Below the pieces are notes generated by a model that saw only the letters and a program-made list of their open reading frames with translations, was not told the origin of the DNA and searched no databases. From Chryseolinea serpens (lineage in GTDB: Bacteria; Bacteroidota; Bacteroidia; Cytophagales; Cyclobacteriaceae): a stretch of 64,000 nt of DNA. The stretch is from assembly GCF_900129725.1 (NCBI RefSeq), contig NZ_FQWQ01000001.1, positions 1,736,001 to 1,800,000 on the forward strand, in the 5' to 3' direction. Positions 25,932-33,221 of this stretch are shown piece after piece. Each line of letters starts with the position of its first letter. The first letter of the stretch is position 1. Position numbers and translations under genes: made by a program.

Positions 25932-26780
25932 TTAGCCCTGCAATTGATACACCGTAGGCTCCACCTGGCGCAGCGGCAAGTCCATTCCCAGGATCGACTC
26001 GCTGTGTCCCAGGAACAGCAGTCCCCCGGGCCGCAGCAGGTTGCAAAATTTCAGGATCACTTGTTCCTGGATATTCTTCTCAAAGTAGATGAGCACATTG
26101 CGGCAGAAAATGATGTCGAGGTCGTTCTTCATCAAGCCGTAGCTGTTGTGCATGAGGTTGATGTGTTTGTATTGGATCTTCGTCCGGTATTGGGGTTTTA
26201 TCCGCATGCGCTTGGGATCGCACTTGTCTCGTTGAAGATAGGTATGAACCATCTCACGAGGCACGGTCTCCATTTTTTCAATGTCATACTCGCCGTGACA
26301 CGCGGTCTGGATCACGCGCACGGAAATGTCGCTGGCCAGCAGGCTATAGGCAAGATGTGGGTTGCCCTTCTTGTATTCTTCCAGCGTCATCAGCAACGTG
26401 TACGGCTCCTCCCCTGTCGAGCATCCGGCGGACCATATTTTCAGGTTGCTTCGATTGTTTTCTTCCAGGAATCGGGGGAGGAATTGCTGTGTTAAAAAAT
26501 GAAAGTGAGAAGCTTCGCGAAAAAATTCGGTCTTGTGAGTGGTAACGAGGTCGATCACGTGAACGAGCTCGGCTTCGCTGCTTTCGTTGCTAAAAATAAA
26601 ATCCACAAACTCTTTGTAGGATCGCATACCCAAGCCCTTCACCTTTTCATCCAGGTGACTTTCCAACAGGGATCTTTTTGTAGCCGGCAACTGGATGCCA
26701 TACGCTTGCGTGACGTATTGGCTCAGGCGGGCAAAACTTTCTTCATCCATACGGAAAGATCCATCGGCAGGAGTGTCCAT
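25932..26780 (-). CDS. CheR-type protein-glutamate methyltransferase, stand-alone
   Basis: The 282-aa protein has the helical N-terminal CheR domain (FARLSQYVTQAYGIQLPATKRSLLESHL) and the SAM-dependent catalytic domain: TEFFREASHFHFL, the SAM motif SAGCSTGEEPYTLL, ASDISVRVIQ, and IFCRNVLIYFEKNIQ with RPGGLLFLGHSES. It should methylate glutamates on a receptor using S-adenosylmethionine. No CheB, CheA, CheW or classical MCP is nearby. The best local candidate substrate is the 758-aa HAMP-GAF-PAS protein at 29907, which has Glu/Gln-rich coils. A CheY-like receiver lies 76 bp upstream. Confidence 0.9.
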   Translation of the reverse strand: MDTPADGSFRMDEESFARLSQYVTQAYGIQLPATKRSLLESHLDEKVKGLGMRSYKEFVDFIFSNESSEAELVHVIDLVTTHKTEFFREASHFHFLTQQFLPRFLEENNRSNLKIWSAGCSTGEEPYTLLMTLEEYKKGNPHLAYSLLASDISVRVIQTACHGEYDIEKMETVPREMVHTYLQRDKCDPKRMRIKPQYRTKIQYKHINLMHNSYGLMKNDLDIIFCRNVLIYFEKNIQEQVILKFCNLLRPGGLLFLGHSESILGMDLPLRQVEPTVYQLQG

Positions 26781-26856
26781 GAAACGGGTGGTGGGTTAGA
26801 GGGTTTTTGATTCGGGTCCTTTTGATCGCAAAAGATGGCCCGAAAAGATTGAGGAC

Positions 26857-27231
26857 TTATTTTGTATTCAAGGCATTTTCGATCTGCGAGAAGAACATCT
26901 CGGCGCGGTATGGCTTTTTGATCCATGCCGACAAGCCGGCTTCTTTCGCGGCCTGGATCTTATCGGGATTGTTTTCGGTCGTGAGAAACACCACCGGCAC
27001 ATTGGCCGTGGATGGATTGGCTTTGATTTTTTTGAGGAGTTCGAAGCCTGTGCAGTCGGTCATATTGTAGTCCGTCAGCACCAGGTTCACTTCTGGTTTG
27101 CCGGTCAGCAGTTGGTAGGCATGATTGCCATTGGCTGCGCCCACGGTCTCATATCCTTTTCCCTGGAGGATCTCACAGACAAAATCGCGGATGCTGGCAA
27201 AATCGTCCACCACTAAAATCGTTTTTTTCAT
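26857..27231 (-). CDS. CheY-like single-domain response regulator
   Basis: The 124-aa protein is a complete receiver with no output domain: acidic pocket D9/D10, phospho-acceptor D54 in LVLTDYNMTD, the switch T in VFLTTEN and K in WIKKPYRAE. Such proteins act by binding a partner or by shuttling phosphate. It is immediately upstream of cheR in transcription order and within a run of sensor genes, so it may take phosphate from one of the kinases here. The region lacks flagellar genes, so gliding, pili or a phosphorelay are more likely outputs. Confidence 0.92.
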   Translation of the reverse strand: MKKTILVVDDFASIRDFVCEILQGKGYETVGAANGNHAYQLLTGKPEVNLVLTDYNMTDCTGFELLKKIKANPSTANVPVVFLTTENNPDKIQAAKEAGLSAWIKKPYRAEMFFSQIENALNTK

Positions 27232-27327
27232 TGGGCCTTTTTATCGATTTATGATTCGAATATATTCTAAAAAGTTCCTGGCTTCTCGCTACAATGAGCA
27301 GATGGGCCGCAGAACTTAGCAAGTGGC

Positions 27328-28104
27328 TTATCGTAAAAGTCTGAACGAAACACCGGTACTGAGGAAGTAATCCGGCGCGCTACGGCTCAACCCAAGCCCA
27401 CCCGAAATATCCCACTGCACCATGGAGGTGATCATATAGGTCAATCCGCAATCGAAGCGATTGTCGGCTTTGTCTTTTTCAGGAAAGAAGGCATAGCTCT
27501 CCACGAATATGCCCACGCGGTTCGTCGCCGCGTAGCGTAGCGCCAACGTGTACAGGAAGGCGGCATCGGGTGTTTCGCCGTTCCATTCGGCGCCGAGGTT
27601 ATAGCTCAGCGCGAATTTCTCGCTCACCGTATGGGCAAACGTGAAGCGGAAATCGGCTGCTGTATAGCTGGGATTGAAATCCTTCGAACCGGTTCTTAAA
27701 TTGATATGGCCAATGAATGCGGCCTGGGGCCAAAAGCCTTTCTCGTCGGCTAACTTGACCTTCACGCCCAGGGCCATTGGACTAAAACCTTGGACGCGGG
27801 AAATGGGATGCTCGGCGATCTTTGCTCGTTTGCCGACGAACCCGGTCACAAAACGCAATTCAAAATGATCGTTTACGCCGTATTTGATCAACAACTTGTC
27901 GTAGGTGACGTTGGTCCGCTCTAACCCATCCTGGTGATCCTTCTCATATGCAAAGCCAGTCTCTACCTGGAGGCCACCCTTGGGAACAAGCATGGCGGAT
28001 TCCGTTTGGTCAGGACGATCCGTTATCAGCTCGGCTTTTTCCGTTTGCCCATAGCTGAGAATGGCGACTCCGAGGAAGGGCGTCATGAGGAAAGTCCTTC
28101 TCAT
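27328..28104 (-). CDS. outer-membrane beta-barrel protein (phenol-degradation MetA/transporter-like)
   Basis: The 257-aa product has a signal peptide (MRRTFLMTPFLGVAILSYGQ) and alternates amphipathic strands to a barrel-like C-terminal end in F-R-L-L-R (STGVSFRLLR). ELITDRPDQTESAMLVPKGGLQVETGF is the opening typical of the family loosely named transporter or MetA-pathway of phenol degradation. It sits within the signalling island, 96 bp downstream of the CheY gene, and could be co-transcribed or a regulated target. Substrate unknown. Confidence 0.78.
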   Translation of the reverse strand: MRRTFLMTPFLGVAILSYGQTEKAELITDRPDQTESAMLVPKGGLQVETGFAYEKDHQDGLERTNVTYDKLLIKYGVNDHFELRFVTGFVGKRAKIAEHPISRVQGFSPMALGVKVKLADEKGFWPQAAFIGHINLRTGSKDFNPSYTAADFRFTFAHTVSEKFALSYNLGAEWNGETPDAAFLYTLALRYAATNRVGIFVESYAFFPEKDKADNRFDCGLTYMITSMVQWDISGGLGLSRSAPDYFLSTGVSFRLLR

Positions 28105-28471
28105 GTTGGTTTACAAGTTTATGAATCAAAAGTCTCCTTTATCCAGAACGTAAGGAATTGAAAATGATTAGCCGGGAAGTTTGTGTTAGCAAGTGGGCCG
28201 AACGAACGTTATCATCCTTCAAATTCTTTCGTTGCTGCAAACGTTAGGGATGGCTTCGCTGTGAAATGGCCCTAAAAAAGAAAAAGGCCTCGTGATCGTC
28301 TATCACAAAGGCCTTTTGAAATCCTGCAACCTAAACCCTAACCTATGCGCAGGAAAAATTACTGTTGTTGTACAAAGGTGCATCCGATTTGCCGGCTCCG
28401 AAACCCGCAGTGCGCAGGTGGTGGGTTTGGATGAGTAAGTGGGAAAAGAACTTATTATCCGGCGGCGTTTC
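28105..28471. other. intergenic region with minus-strand terminator and small open frames
   Basis: The 367 bp hold the terminator at 28274-28317. Between it and the PAS-DHp gene two small frames overlap on opposite strands: an in-frame extension of the PAS-DHp gene after its TGA (28343-28471, minus, 42 codons, no start codon) and a 29-codon plus-strand frame with five cysteines (28345-28434) preceded by the leader-like CAACCTAAACCCTAACC. Neither is called as a gene. Confidence 0.5.
28274..28317 (-). terminator. terminator downstream of the PAS-DHp gene
   Basis: Read on the minus strand, AAAAGGCCT pairs with AGGCCTTTT (28309-28317 with 28282-28290), an inner GTGAT/ATCAC pair extends the stem, and a T-rich run (28274-28285) follows. 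It lies about 155 nt after the stop codon. Confidence 0.75.
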
Positions 28472-29587
28472 TCAGAGCAACCCCATCTGCTGGACATCCA
28501 TCACGGGGATGGAAATGCTGATCCGTTGCTTCTCAGGGGAAAGGAAATGCACATTCATACGGGCGTTCAGCTTCCAGGCGATCTTTTGGGCGGCAAAGAA
28601 GTTGAGCAACCGCGGGTAGTGGATCATGTCCGTATAGATGAATTCTTCCTGTCGCATGGCTTTCCGCATGGCGTCTTCCACAGAAAAGCCGTGTGCGCCA
28701 ATGGTGATGCTCAACTCCCCCTGCTCCACCAAAAGGCGGAAAAAGATCTGGTTATTCAGCTTGCTCTTGGGGAGCGACAATAAATAGAGCAGCAAATTGG
28801 TGAGCAGCGATTTTAACAACACCTCGTTCACCCCTTTCAGGTTTTCGCGCGGCGCCGAATAATGGAACTCCAGGAAATCCACAAAGGCGTTCTGCTCGAT
28901 CACCTTCCGCAGCAAGGTTTCGAAAACATTGAAGTTGATACTGTTTTCGGGAGCGTTGTCCTCATCATCCGATTGCGCCAGGTATACCATGTGATACAAG
29001 CGCTCGTCCAGCTTCTGGGCATGGGCGTCCAGTAATTGCAGGATCCGGTCAAGTTCGGAGTTGTCCTCGCGGATCCGCAGCAAGTTCAACAACCCTTGCA
29101 TAGTGGCAAGCGGGCCCCGCAGGTCGTGGGCGGCACGGTAGATGAATTTATCCAGCTCGGCTTTCTTCTGCTGCAGCTGTTGATTGATCAATTGAACCTC
29201 GTCGATGTTCCGGATCTTCAAAATAATACGGCCATTGATGTCGCTGATCAACCCCAGGTAAAAACCGGAAATGCCGATGGTGATCAGGCGATTGCTCTTC
29301 GTATAGAACCCGATCTGCCGCTCTTCAAAATACCCGGCCGATAAGGCCTTCTGTAGCAATTGGGCGATGTCCTCTTCCCGCGACAAGTAGTTGATGGACT
29401 TTCCCGCCAATTCTTCATTGGTGAACTCCAGAAAATCAAGCACGTTCTGACTGATCACGTTGATGTTGAACTGCAGATCAACCACCATCGAATCCAAAAA
29501 TATAGTAGGCAATTTCTGACGGAGCGACTCCGAGGAAATCAATCTTGACGAAATGTCCGGTTCACTGATGTTCATAGTGCTTAACAA
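28472..29587 (-). CDS. PAS-DHp protein with degenerate ATPase domain (probable pseudokinase)
   Basis: The 371-aa cytoplasmic protein has a PAS domain (about 30-130, with QNVLDFLEFTNEELAGKSINYLSREED), a short coiled coil, and a well-formed HisKA helix with H154 in LDKFIYRAAHDLRGPLATMQ. The remaining 200 residues occupy the place of the ATPase domain, but the N box is reduced to LLTNLLLYLLSLPKSKLNN and neither a DxGxG nor a GxGLGL box is present. It can therefore probably be phosphorylated or scaffold dimers but not hydrolyse ATP itself. ATG alternatives lie at 29587 and 29575. A terminator at 29585-29622 separates it from the genes upstream. Confidence 0.8.
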   Translation of the reverse strand: MLSTMNISEPDISSRLISSESLRQKLPTIFLDSMVVDLQFNINVISQNVLDFLEFTNEELAGKSINYLSREEDIAQLLQKALSAGYFEERQIGFYTKSNRLITIGISGFYLGLISDINGRIILKIRNIDEVQLINQQLQQKKAELDKFIYRAAHDLRGPLATMQGLLNLLRIREDNSELDRILQLLDAHAQKLDERLYHMVYLAQSDDEDNAPENSINFNVFETLLRKVIEQNAFVDFLEFHYSAPRENLKGVNEVLLKSLLTNLLLYLLSLPKSKLNNQIFFRLLVEQGELSITIGAHGFSVEDAMRKAMRQEEFIYTDMIHYPRLLNFFAAQKIAWKLNARMNVHFLSPEKQRISISIPVMDVQQMGLL

Positions 29588-29622
29588 AAAAGAAGTCCCG
29601 GTCCGCCTGTTGGAAGACCGGG
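29585..29622 (-). terminator. terminator after the 64-aa peptide gene
   Basis: On the minus strand CCCGGTC (29616-29622) pairs with GACCGGG (29597-29603) across a 12-nt loop, followed by ACTTC and six T. It closes the hub/peptide unit and slightly overlaps the start of the PAS-DHp gene. Confidence 0.75.
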
Positions 29623-29634
29623 CACATCTCTAAT

Positions 29635-29650
29635 CAACCTAACCCTAATC
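29635..29650 (-). promoter_or_regulatory. 3' UTR element complementary to the susC leader
   Basis: On the minus strand this reads GATTAGGGTTAGGTTG and lies between the 64-aa peptide stop and its terminator. It can pair with all 16 bases of the susC leader at 10034-10049, with one G-U wobble. Function is unproven. Confidence 0.35.
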
Positions 29651-29657
29651 TTAAATC

Positions 29658-29852
29658 TTAATTTTGTTTCACACCCCAATTCCAGGTCAGGATCCACTGG
29701 GCAAACTGGCTCTGCTGCGGCGCGCGCGCCGTGGACATTGCTCTCAACGTTTCGATCGACGTGGGGATGGTCACCCACTCTACTGCCACAGAACCAACCG
29801 TGCCGTTCACATATACCTGGATGGCCGAGTTCGTCACTTTTTTCTTGTCCAT
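29658..29852 (-). CDS. small protein of unknown function (64 aa)
   Basis: The peptide starts MDKKKVTNSAIQVYVNGTVG and ends ILTWNWGVKQN. It has a protein-like composition, no signal peptide and no membrane segment, with several beta-prone stretches. It begins 54 bp after the hub gene and is followed by its own terminator, so it is either the last gene of the hub unit or monocistronic. I do not recognise it. Its tight placement between two sensor genes and the clean start and stop argue that it is real; a regulator of the hub protein or a secreted-by-other-route peptide are only guesses. Confidence 0.55.
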   Translation of the reverse strand: MDKKKVTNSAIQVYVNGTVGSVAVEWVTIPTSIETLRAMSTARAPQQSQFAQWILTWNWGVKQN

Positions 29853-29906
29853 GAGAATTGCGTTTTTACTATTTAGATCTTTACTAATGCTTTATCCTTT
29901 CTAAGG

Positions 29907-32183
29907 CTATGCGCTCTGGCGGCCAACACGGCCCTCCAGTTCGGCGATACGGGCCTTATACTGTGCTTCTTTTTTGCGAAATTGTTCTTCCATCTCCTCC
30001 ACGCTTTTCTTCTGCGCCGTGATCTCTACGTCGGCCCGCAGCTTTTCTGCCTGGCGAACATTTTCCACCTCTTCGTTTTTGCGGGCCAGGGCATCCTGGA
30101 TAGCGGTGATGTCCTTCGTGAACACACAAGCGCCCGATACGTTGCCGTTGTGATCATACAAAGGCAAGGTGGAGATCTCGTAATGCTTCCCGAAATATTC
30201 CTGCGTCTCAACCACCTTCTCCCCTCTGAAAACGCGTTGATAATTTTCTTTCGAGTGTTCTACCTGGTCAGGGTGCGACAAGGCAAACACGCTCATCCCG
30301 ATTTCCACCGTCAGGCCCTGCGCCTGGAACGTCTTCGCGAGGTAGTCGTTGAACATTACAATGTTGTGATGCTTATCGATGGTGACGATGGCGTCGTTAT
30401 AGGCGTTCAGCAAATTGCTGAGATACATTTCTTTTTCCTGCACCAGGCCAAGCACGCGTTGCATCTCATCCTGCGTGGCCGAAAGTTCCTCCATGTTCTG
30501 GCGAATCTCTTCTTCCTGTGATTTCAGCTCCTCGGCCTGTTGCTGTGCTTCCTTCAACAACGTATCCGTTTGTTTTTGGAGACGTACGGATTCCGTGATG
30601 TCGTGCGCTACGAGACTCGCGCCGATCACTTCACCCGCCGCATTGGTCAGGGGTCCGTAGGTGACGGCATATTCGCGCCCGAAATAATTTTTTTGAACCG
30701 TGGTGTATTCTCCTTTAAATGCCTTGTCATAGGGAGCCTTGAAAGCCTCCTCGTGGCCGGCGGGAGCTACACTCAACACGCTGGTGCCCGGTGTGAGGTG
30801 CATGCCATTTTTCCCAAACACTTCCGTGATCCGGTTGTTGGACAGCACAATGGTGTAGTTCTTGTCCACCGTCAGAATGCTATCGGACAAACCGTTCAGG
30901 GCGTCGTTGAAATAGGCAAACTGGTTTTTCGATTCCGCCAAAAGCCTTTCGGTTTCCTTCTGCGCTTTGATGAGCGACGTGGCGTCCTTGGCAAAGATGG
31001 CTACCGCGATGATCTCGCCCTTGTCGTCGCGAAGCGGGCTATACGATGTCACATAATAGGCTTCGTGACCTTGGGTCTCATAGCGGTCTGTCACATCGAA
31101 GGTCTCTCCGGCAAACGCGCGATCATAGTAGGCTTTGTTCTTCCGTTTTTCTTCACCGGTAAAGAAGCTCAACATGTCAAGCCCCTTTTCCAACGACGTG
31201 CCTGCGGCTGCGCGGAAAGCCTTGTTAAAGTTTTGTATGCGATATTGTTTGTCTACCGTGGCGATCGCATCCTTGGTGGAGTCGATCAGCTCGTTCATGT
31301 ACCGCTCCTTGCCCTGCACTTCCTTCAGCACGCGGTGCATTTCTTCCTGGGTGGCCGAGAGCTCTTCCATGTTCTGGCGCATCTCTTCCTCCTGCGATTT
31401 CATTTGTTCGGCCTGCACTTGCGTTTCGTGCAGCAGCTTGGTGGTGCGGTCGCTCACTTTGGCGGCCGAGATGGTGGCGGCAATGCTTTCGCCCAGCTTT
31501 TCGATGAAGGCGCGTTGGTAAGGCTTAATGGGTTGAAAGGAAGCCATTTCGACAACACCGAAAATATTTTCTTCGATCTTAAGCGGGACGATTATGAGGT
31601 TGCGGGGAAGGGCATCGCCCAAACCCGAAGTGATGCGTACAAAGTTTTTGGGGATCTCGGTCATGTAGAGGGTAGCCTTTTCCAGCACTACCTGGCCAAC
31701 CAAACCCTCACCCAACGCGATGCGATGGTCCATGTGTTTCTTGCGATCGTAGGCATAGCACGCGGCCATCTCCACAAACGTGTCGGCCGGGTCGTCGTCG
31801 TTCACAAGGTAAAGTGCGCCCTGGTTGGCGCCGAGATATTTCACGAGGTGGCGGATAATGTTGTCCGACAGCTCGCTCAGGTCTTCATTTTTCGAACGGA
31901 GGATCTCTACGAATTTAGCCAGGCCTTCTGTAGCCCAGTTGCGCTCGCGTTCTTCCTCCGAAAACTTTTTCATCTGGTCGCGCATGCTCAGCAGCGAGGT
32001 GCCCAGGGCATCGGCTTCGTCACCCAAGGTCTCGTTTTGCGCGTAGGCGGCATCCAGGTTGCCACGCTCAATTTCGTTTACAAATACGGTTGCAGCTGTG
32101 ATTTGCGCTTCTTTCACCTGAAGCACATTTTTGATCTTCTCTAATGTCTTGCGTTTTACCAGTTTGTACCGAAGACTTTTCAT
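29907..32183 (-). CDS. cytoplasmic HAMP-GAF-coiled coil-PAS hub protein without kinase domain
   Basis: The 758-aa protein has no membrane segment. In order it shows a HAMP-like helical pair (about 28-85, FVNEIERGNLDA...SLLSMRDQM), a GAF domain (about 90-240, GEGLVGQVVLEKA), coil 1 (257-297), PAS 1 (about 298-405), PAS 2 (about 422-530), coil 2 (548-587), PAS 3 (about 588-695) and a final coil (696-752). Coils 1 and 2 are near-identical, both with KSQEEE(M/I)RQNMEELSAT. No HisKA, ATPase, GGDEF or other output is present. The Glu-rich coils are plausible CheR substrates. The protein probably integrates ligands and passes conformational signals to a partner kinase. Confidence 0.85.
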   Translation of the reverse strand: MKSLRYKLVKRKTLEKIKNVLQVKEAQITAATVFVNEIERGNLDAAYAQNETLGDEADALGTSLLSMRDQMKKFSEEERERNWATEGLAKFVEILRSKNEDLSELSDNIIRHLVKYLGANQGALYLVNDDDPADTFVEMAACYAYDRKKHMDHRIALGEGLVGQVVLEKATLYMTEIPKNFVRITSGLGDALPRNLIIVPLKIEENIFGVVEMASFQPIKPYQRAFIEKLGESIAATISAAKVSDRTTKLLHETQVQAEQMKSQEEEMRQNMEELSATQEEMHRVLKEVQGKERYMNELIDSTKDAIATVDKQYRIQNFNKAFRAAAGTSLEKGLDMLSFFTGEEKRKNKAYYDRAFAGETFDVTDRYETQGHEAYYVTSYSPLRDDKGEIIAVAIFAKDATSLIKAQKETERLLAESKNQFAYFNDALNGLSDSILTVDKNYTIVLSNNRITEVFGKNGMHLTPGTSVLSVAPAGHEEAFKAPYDKAFKGEYTTVQKNYFGREYAVTYGPLTNAAGEVIGASLVAHDITESVRLQKQTDTLLKEAQQQAEELKSQEEEIRQNMEELSATQDEMQRVLGLVQEKEMYLSNLLNAYNDAIVTIDKHHNIVMFNDYLAKTFQAQGLTVEIGMSVFALSHPDQVEHSKENYQRVFRGEKVVETQEYFGKHYEISTLPLYDHNGNVSGACVFTKDITAIQDALARKNEEVENVRQAEKLRADVEITAQKKSVEEMEEQFRKKEAQYKARIAELEGRVGRQSA

Positions 32184-32350
32184 AAAATTCCTTTCGCTGC
32201 CGTGTTAAATTGATATACAATTCTACGGTAGCCAAAGGCCATTGTGAAGGCAAAATGAGCAGGTGGGAACAGCGGGTGAGCAAGTGGCGGACGCCTTAAA
32301 AACGCATTAAATCACCTCCCGTTTTGTTCGGTAGGCAAAACTGTATTTAC

Positions 32351-33109
32351 TCAGGCATTTCTTACACCGATCTTATTTAAAAAGGCTTCTTTCTTTCGTT
32401 TTGAGACGTCCAACGAAATATCATTGTTCAGAATAACGTAGCCCCCCTCTCCTTTCACATATTTCTTGATGGAATTGAGATTGATGAGGTACGAATTGTG
32501 GATGCGGAAAAAATTGTGTTCCGAAAGCAGGTCCTCATAATCTTTGAGGGTTTTGCTGACGAGGTACTTCTTGCCGTCGGCGGTATAGATCTGCGTGTAG
32601 TTGCTGGAGGCTTCGCAGTAAAGAATGTCGTTGGTTTTTATAAAAATGAGCCCTTCCAACGTCGGCAAAGCCAGCTTATAGTTCTCAGACGAGCTCGTCC
32701 CCACTTTCAGGTTTTGCACCAGCTCCGTGAGGCGGCTGGCGATGTTCCCGTTCATGCGTTTCTCCACCTTCCCCACCGCTTTCTTCAATTCCTCGATGTC
32801 GATCGGCTTCAACAGGTAGTCGATGGCCGAAAACCGGAAGGCTTTGATGGCATATTCGGAATAGGCCGTCGTAAAGATCACTTCAAAGGTGATGTCCTTG
32901 AGTTTGGTGAGCAAGTCAAAACCGGTCTCGCGTTGCAGCTGGATATCCAGAAAGACGATGTCCGGTTTGTCGCGTTCAATGGCCTGGATAGCTTCCGCTA
33001 CATCCTGGCAGAGGGACCTCACCTCCACACCCTCCACAAAATCATGCAAGAGAATCTGAAGACTTTCCCGACTCTTCGATTCATCGTCTACAATTATGGC
33101 TTTAAGCAT
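32351..33109 (-). CDS. LytTR-family response regulator (partner of multi-PAS LytS-like kinase)
   Basis: The 252-aa protein has a receiver (1-120; D8/D9, phospho-acceptor D55 in IVFLDIQL, T in IFTTAYS, K in LLKPIDIEEL) and a C-terminal LytTR domain (about 150-250; KTNDILYCEASSNYTQIYT, FFRIHNSYLINLNSIKKYVKGEGGYV). It is encoded 112 bp downstream of the LytS-type kinase on the same strand, the standard gene pair of LytS/LytT systems, so it is the likely phosphate acceptor and DNA-binding output. Confidence 0.93.
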   Translation of the reverse strand: MLKAIIVDDESKSRESLQILLHDFVEGVEVRSLCQDVAEAIQAIERDKPDIVFLDIQLQRETGFDLLTKLKDITFEVIFTTAYSEYAIKAFRFSAIDYLLKPIDIEELKKAVGKVEKRMNGNIASRLTELVQNLKVGTSSSENYKLALPTLEGLIFIKTNDILYCEASSNYTQIYTADGKKYLVSKTLKDYEDLLSEHNFFRIHNSYLINLNSIKKYVKGEGGYVILNNDISLDVSKRKKEAFLNKIGVRNA

Positions 33110-33221
33110 ACTGGTATAGAGGGGGGTAAGCGTATGTTAAAATCGTCATGACTATCTCCTAACAACGGGAACAAACCTAGTAAAAGGCTTCTACCCAAGA
33201 TATTAAGAAATTGACATTTTC

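Noticed and set aside
30540-32144. 534-codon plus-strand open frame opposite the hub protein gene
   Set aside because: The minus-strand frame carries recognisable GAF and PAS domains; the plus-strand translation is a shadow rich in F, H and V.
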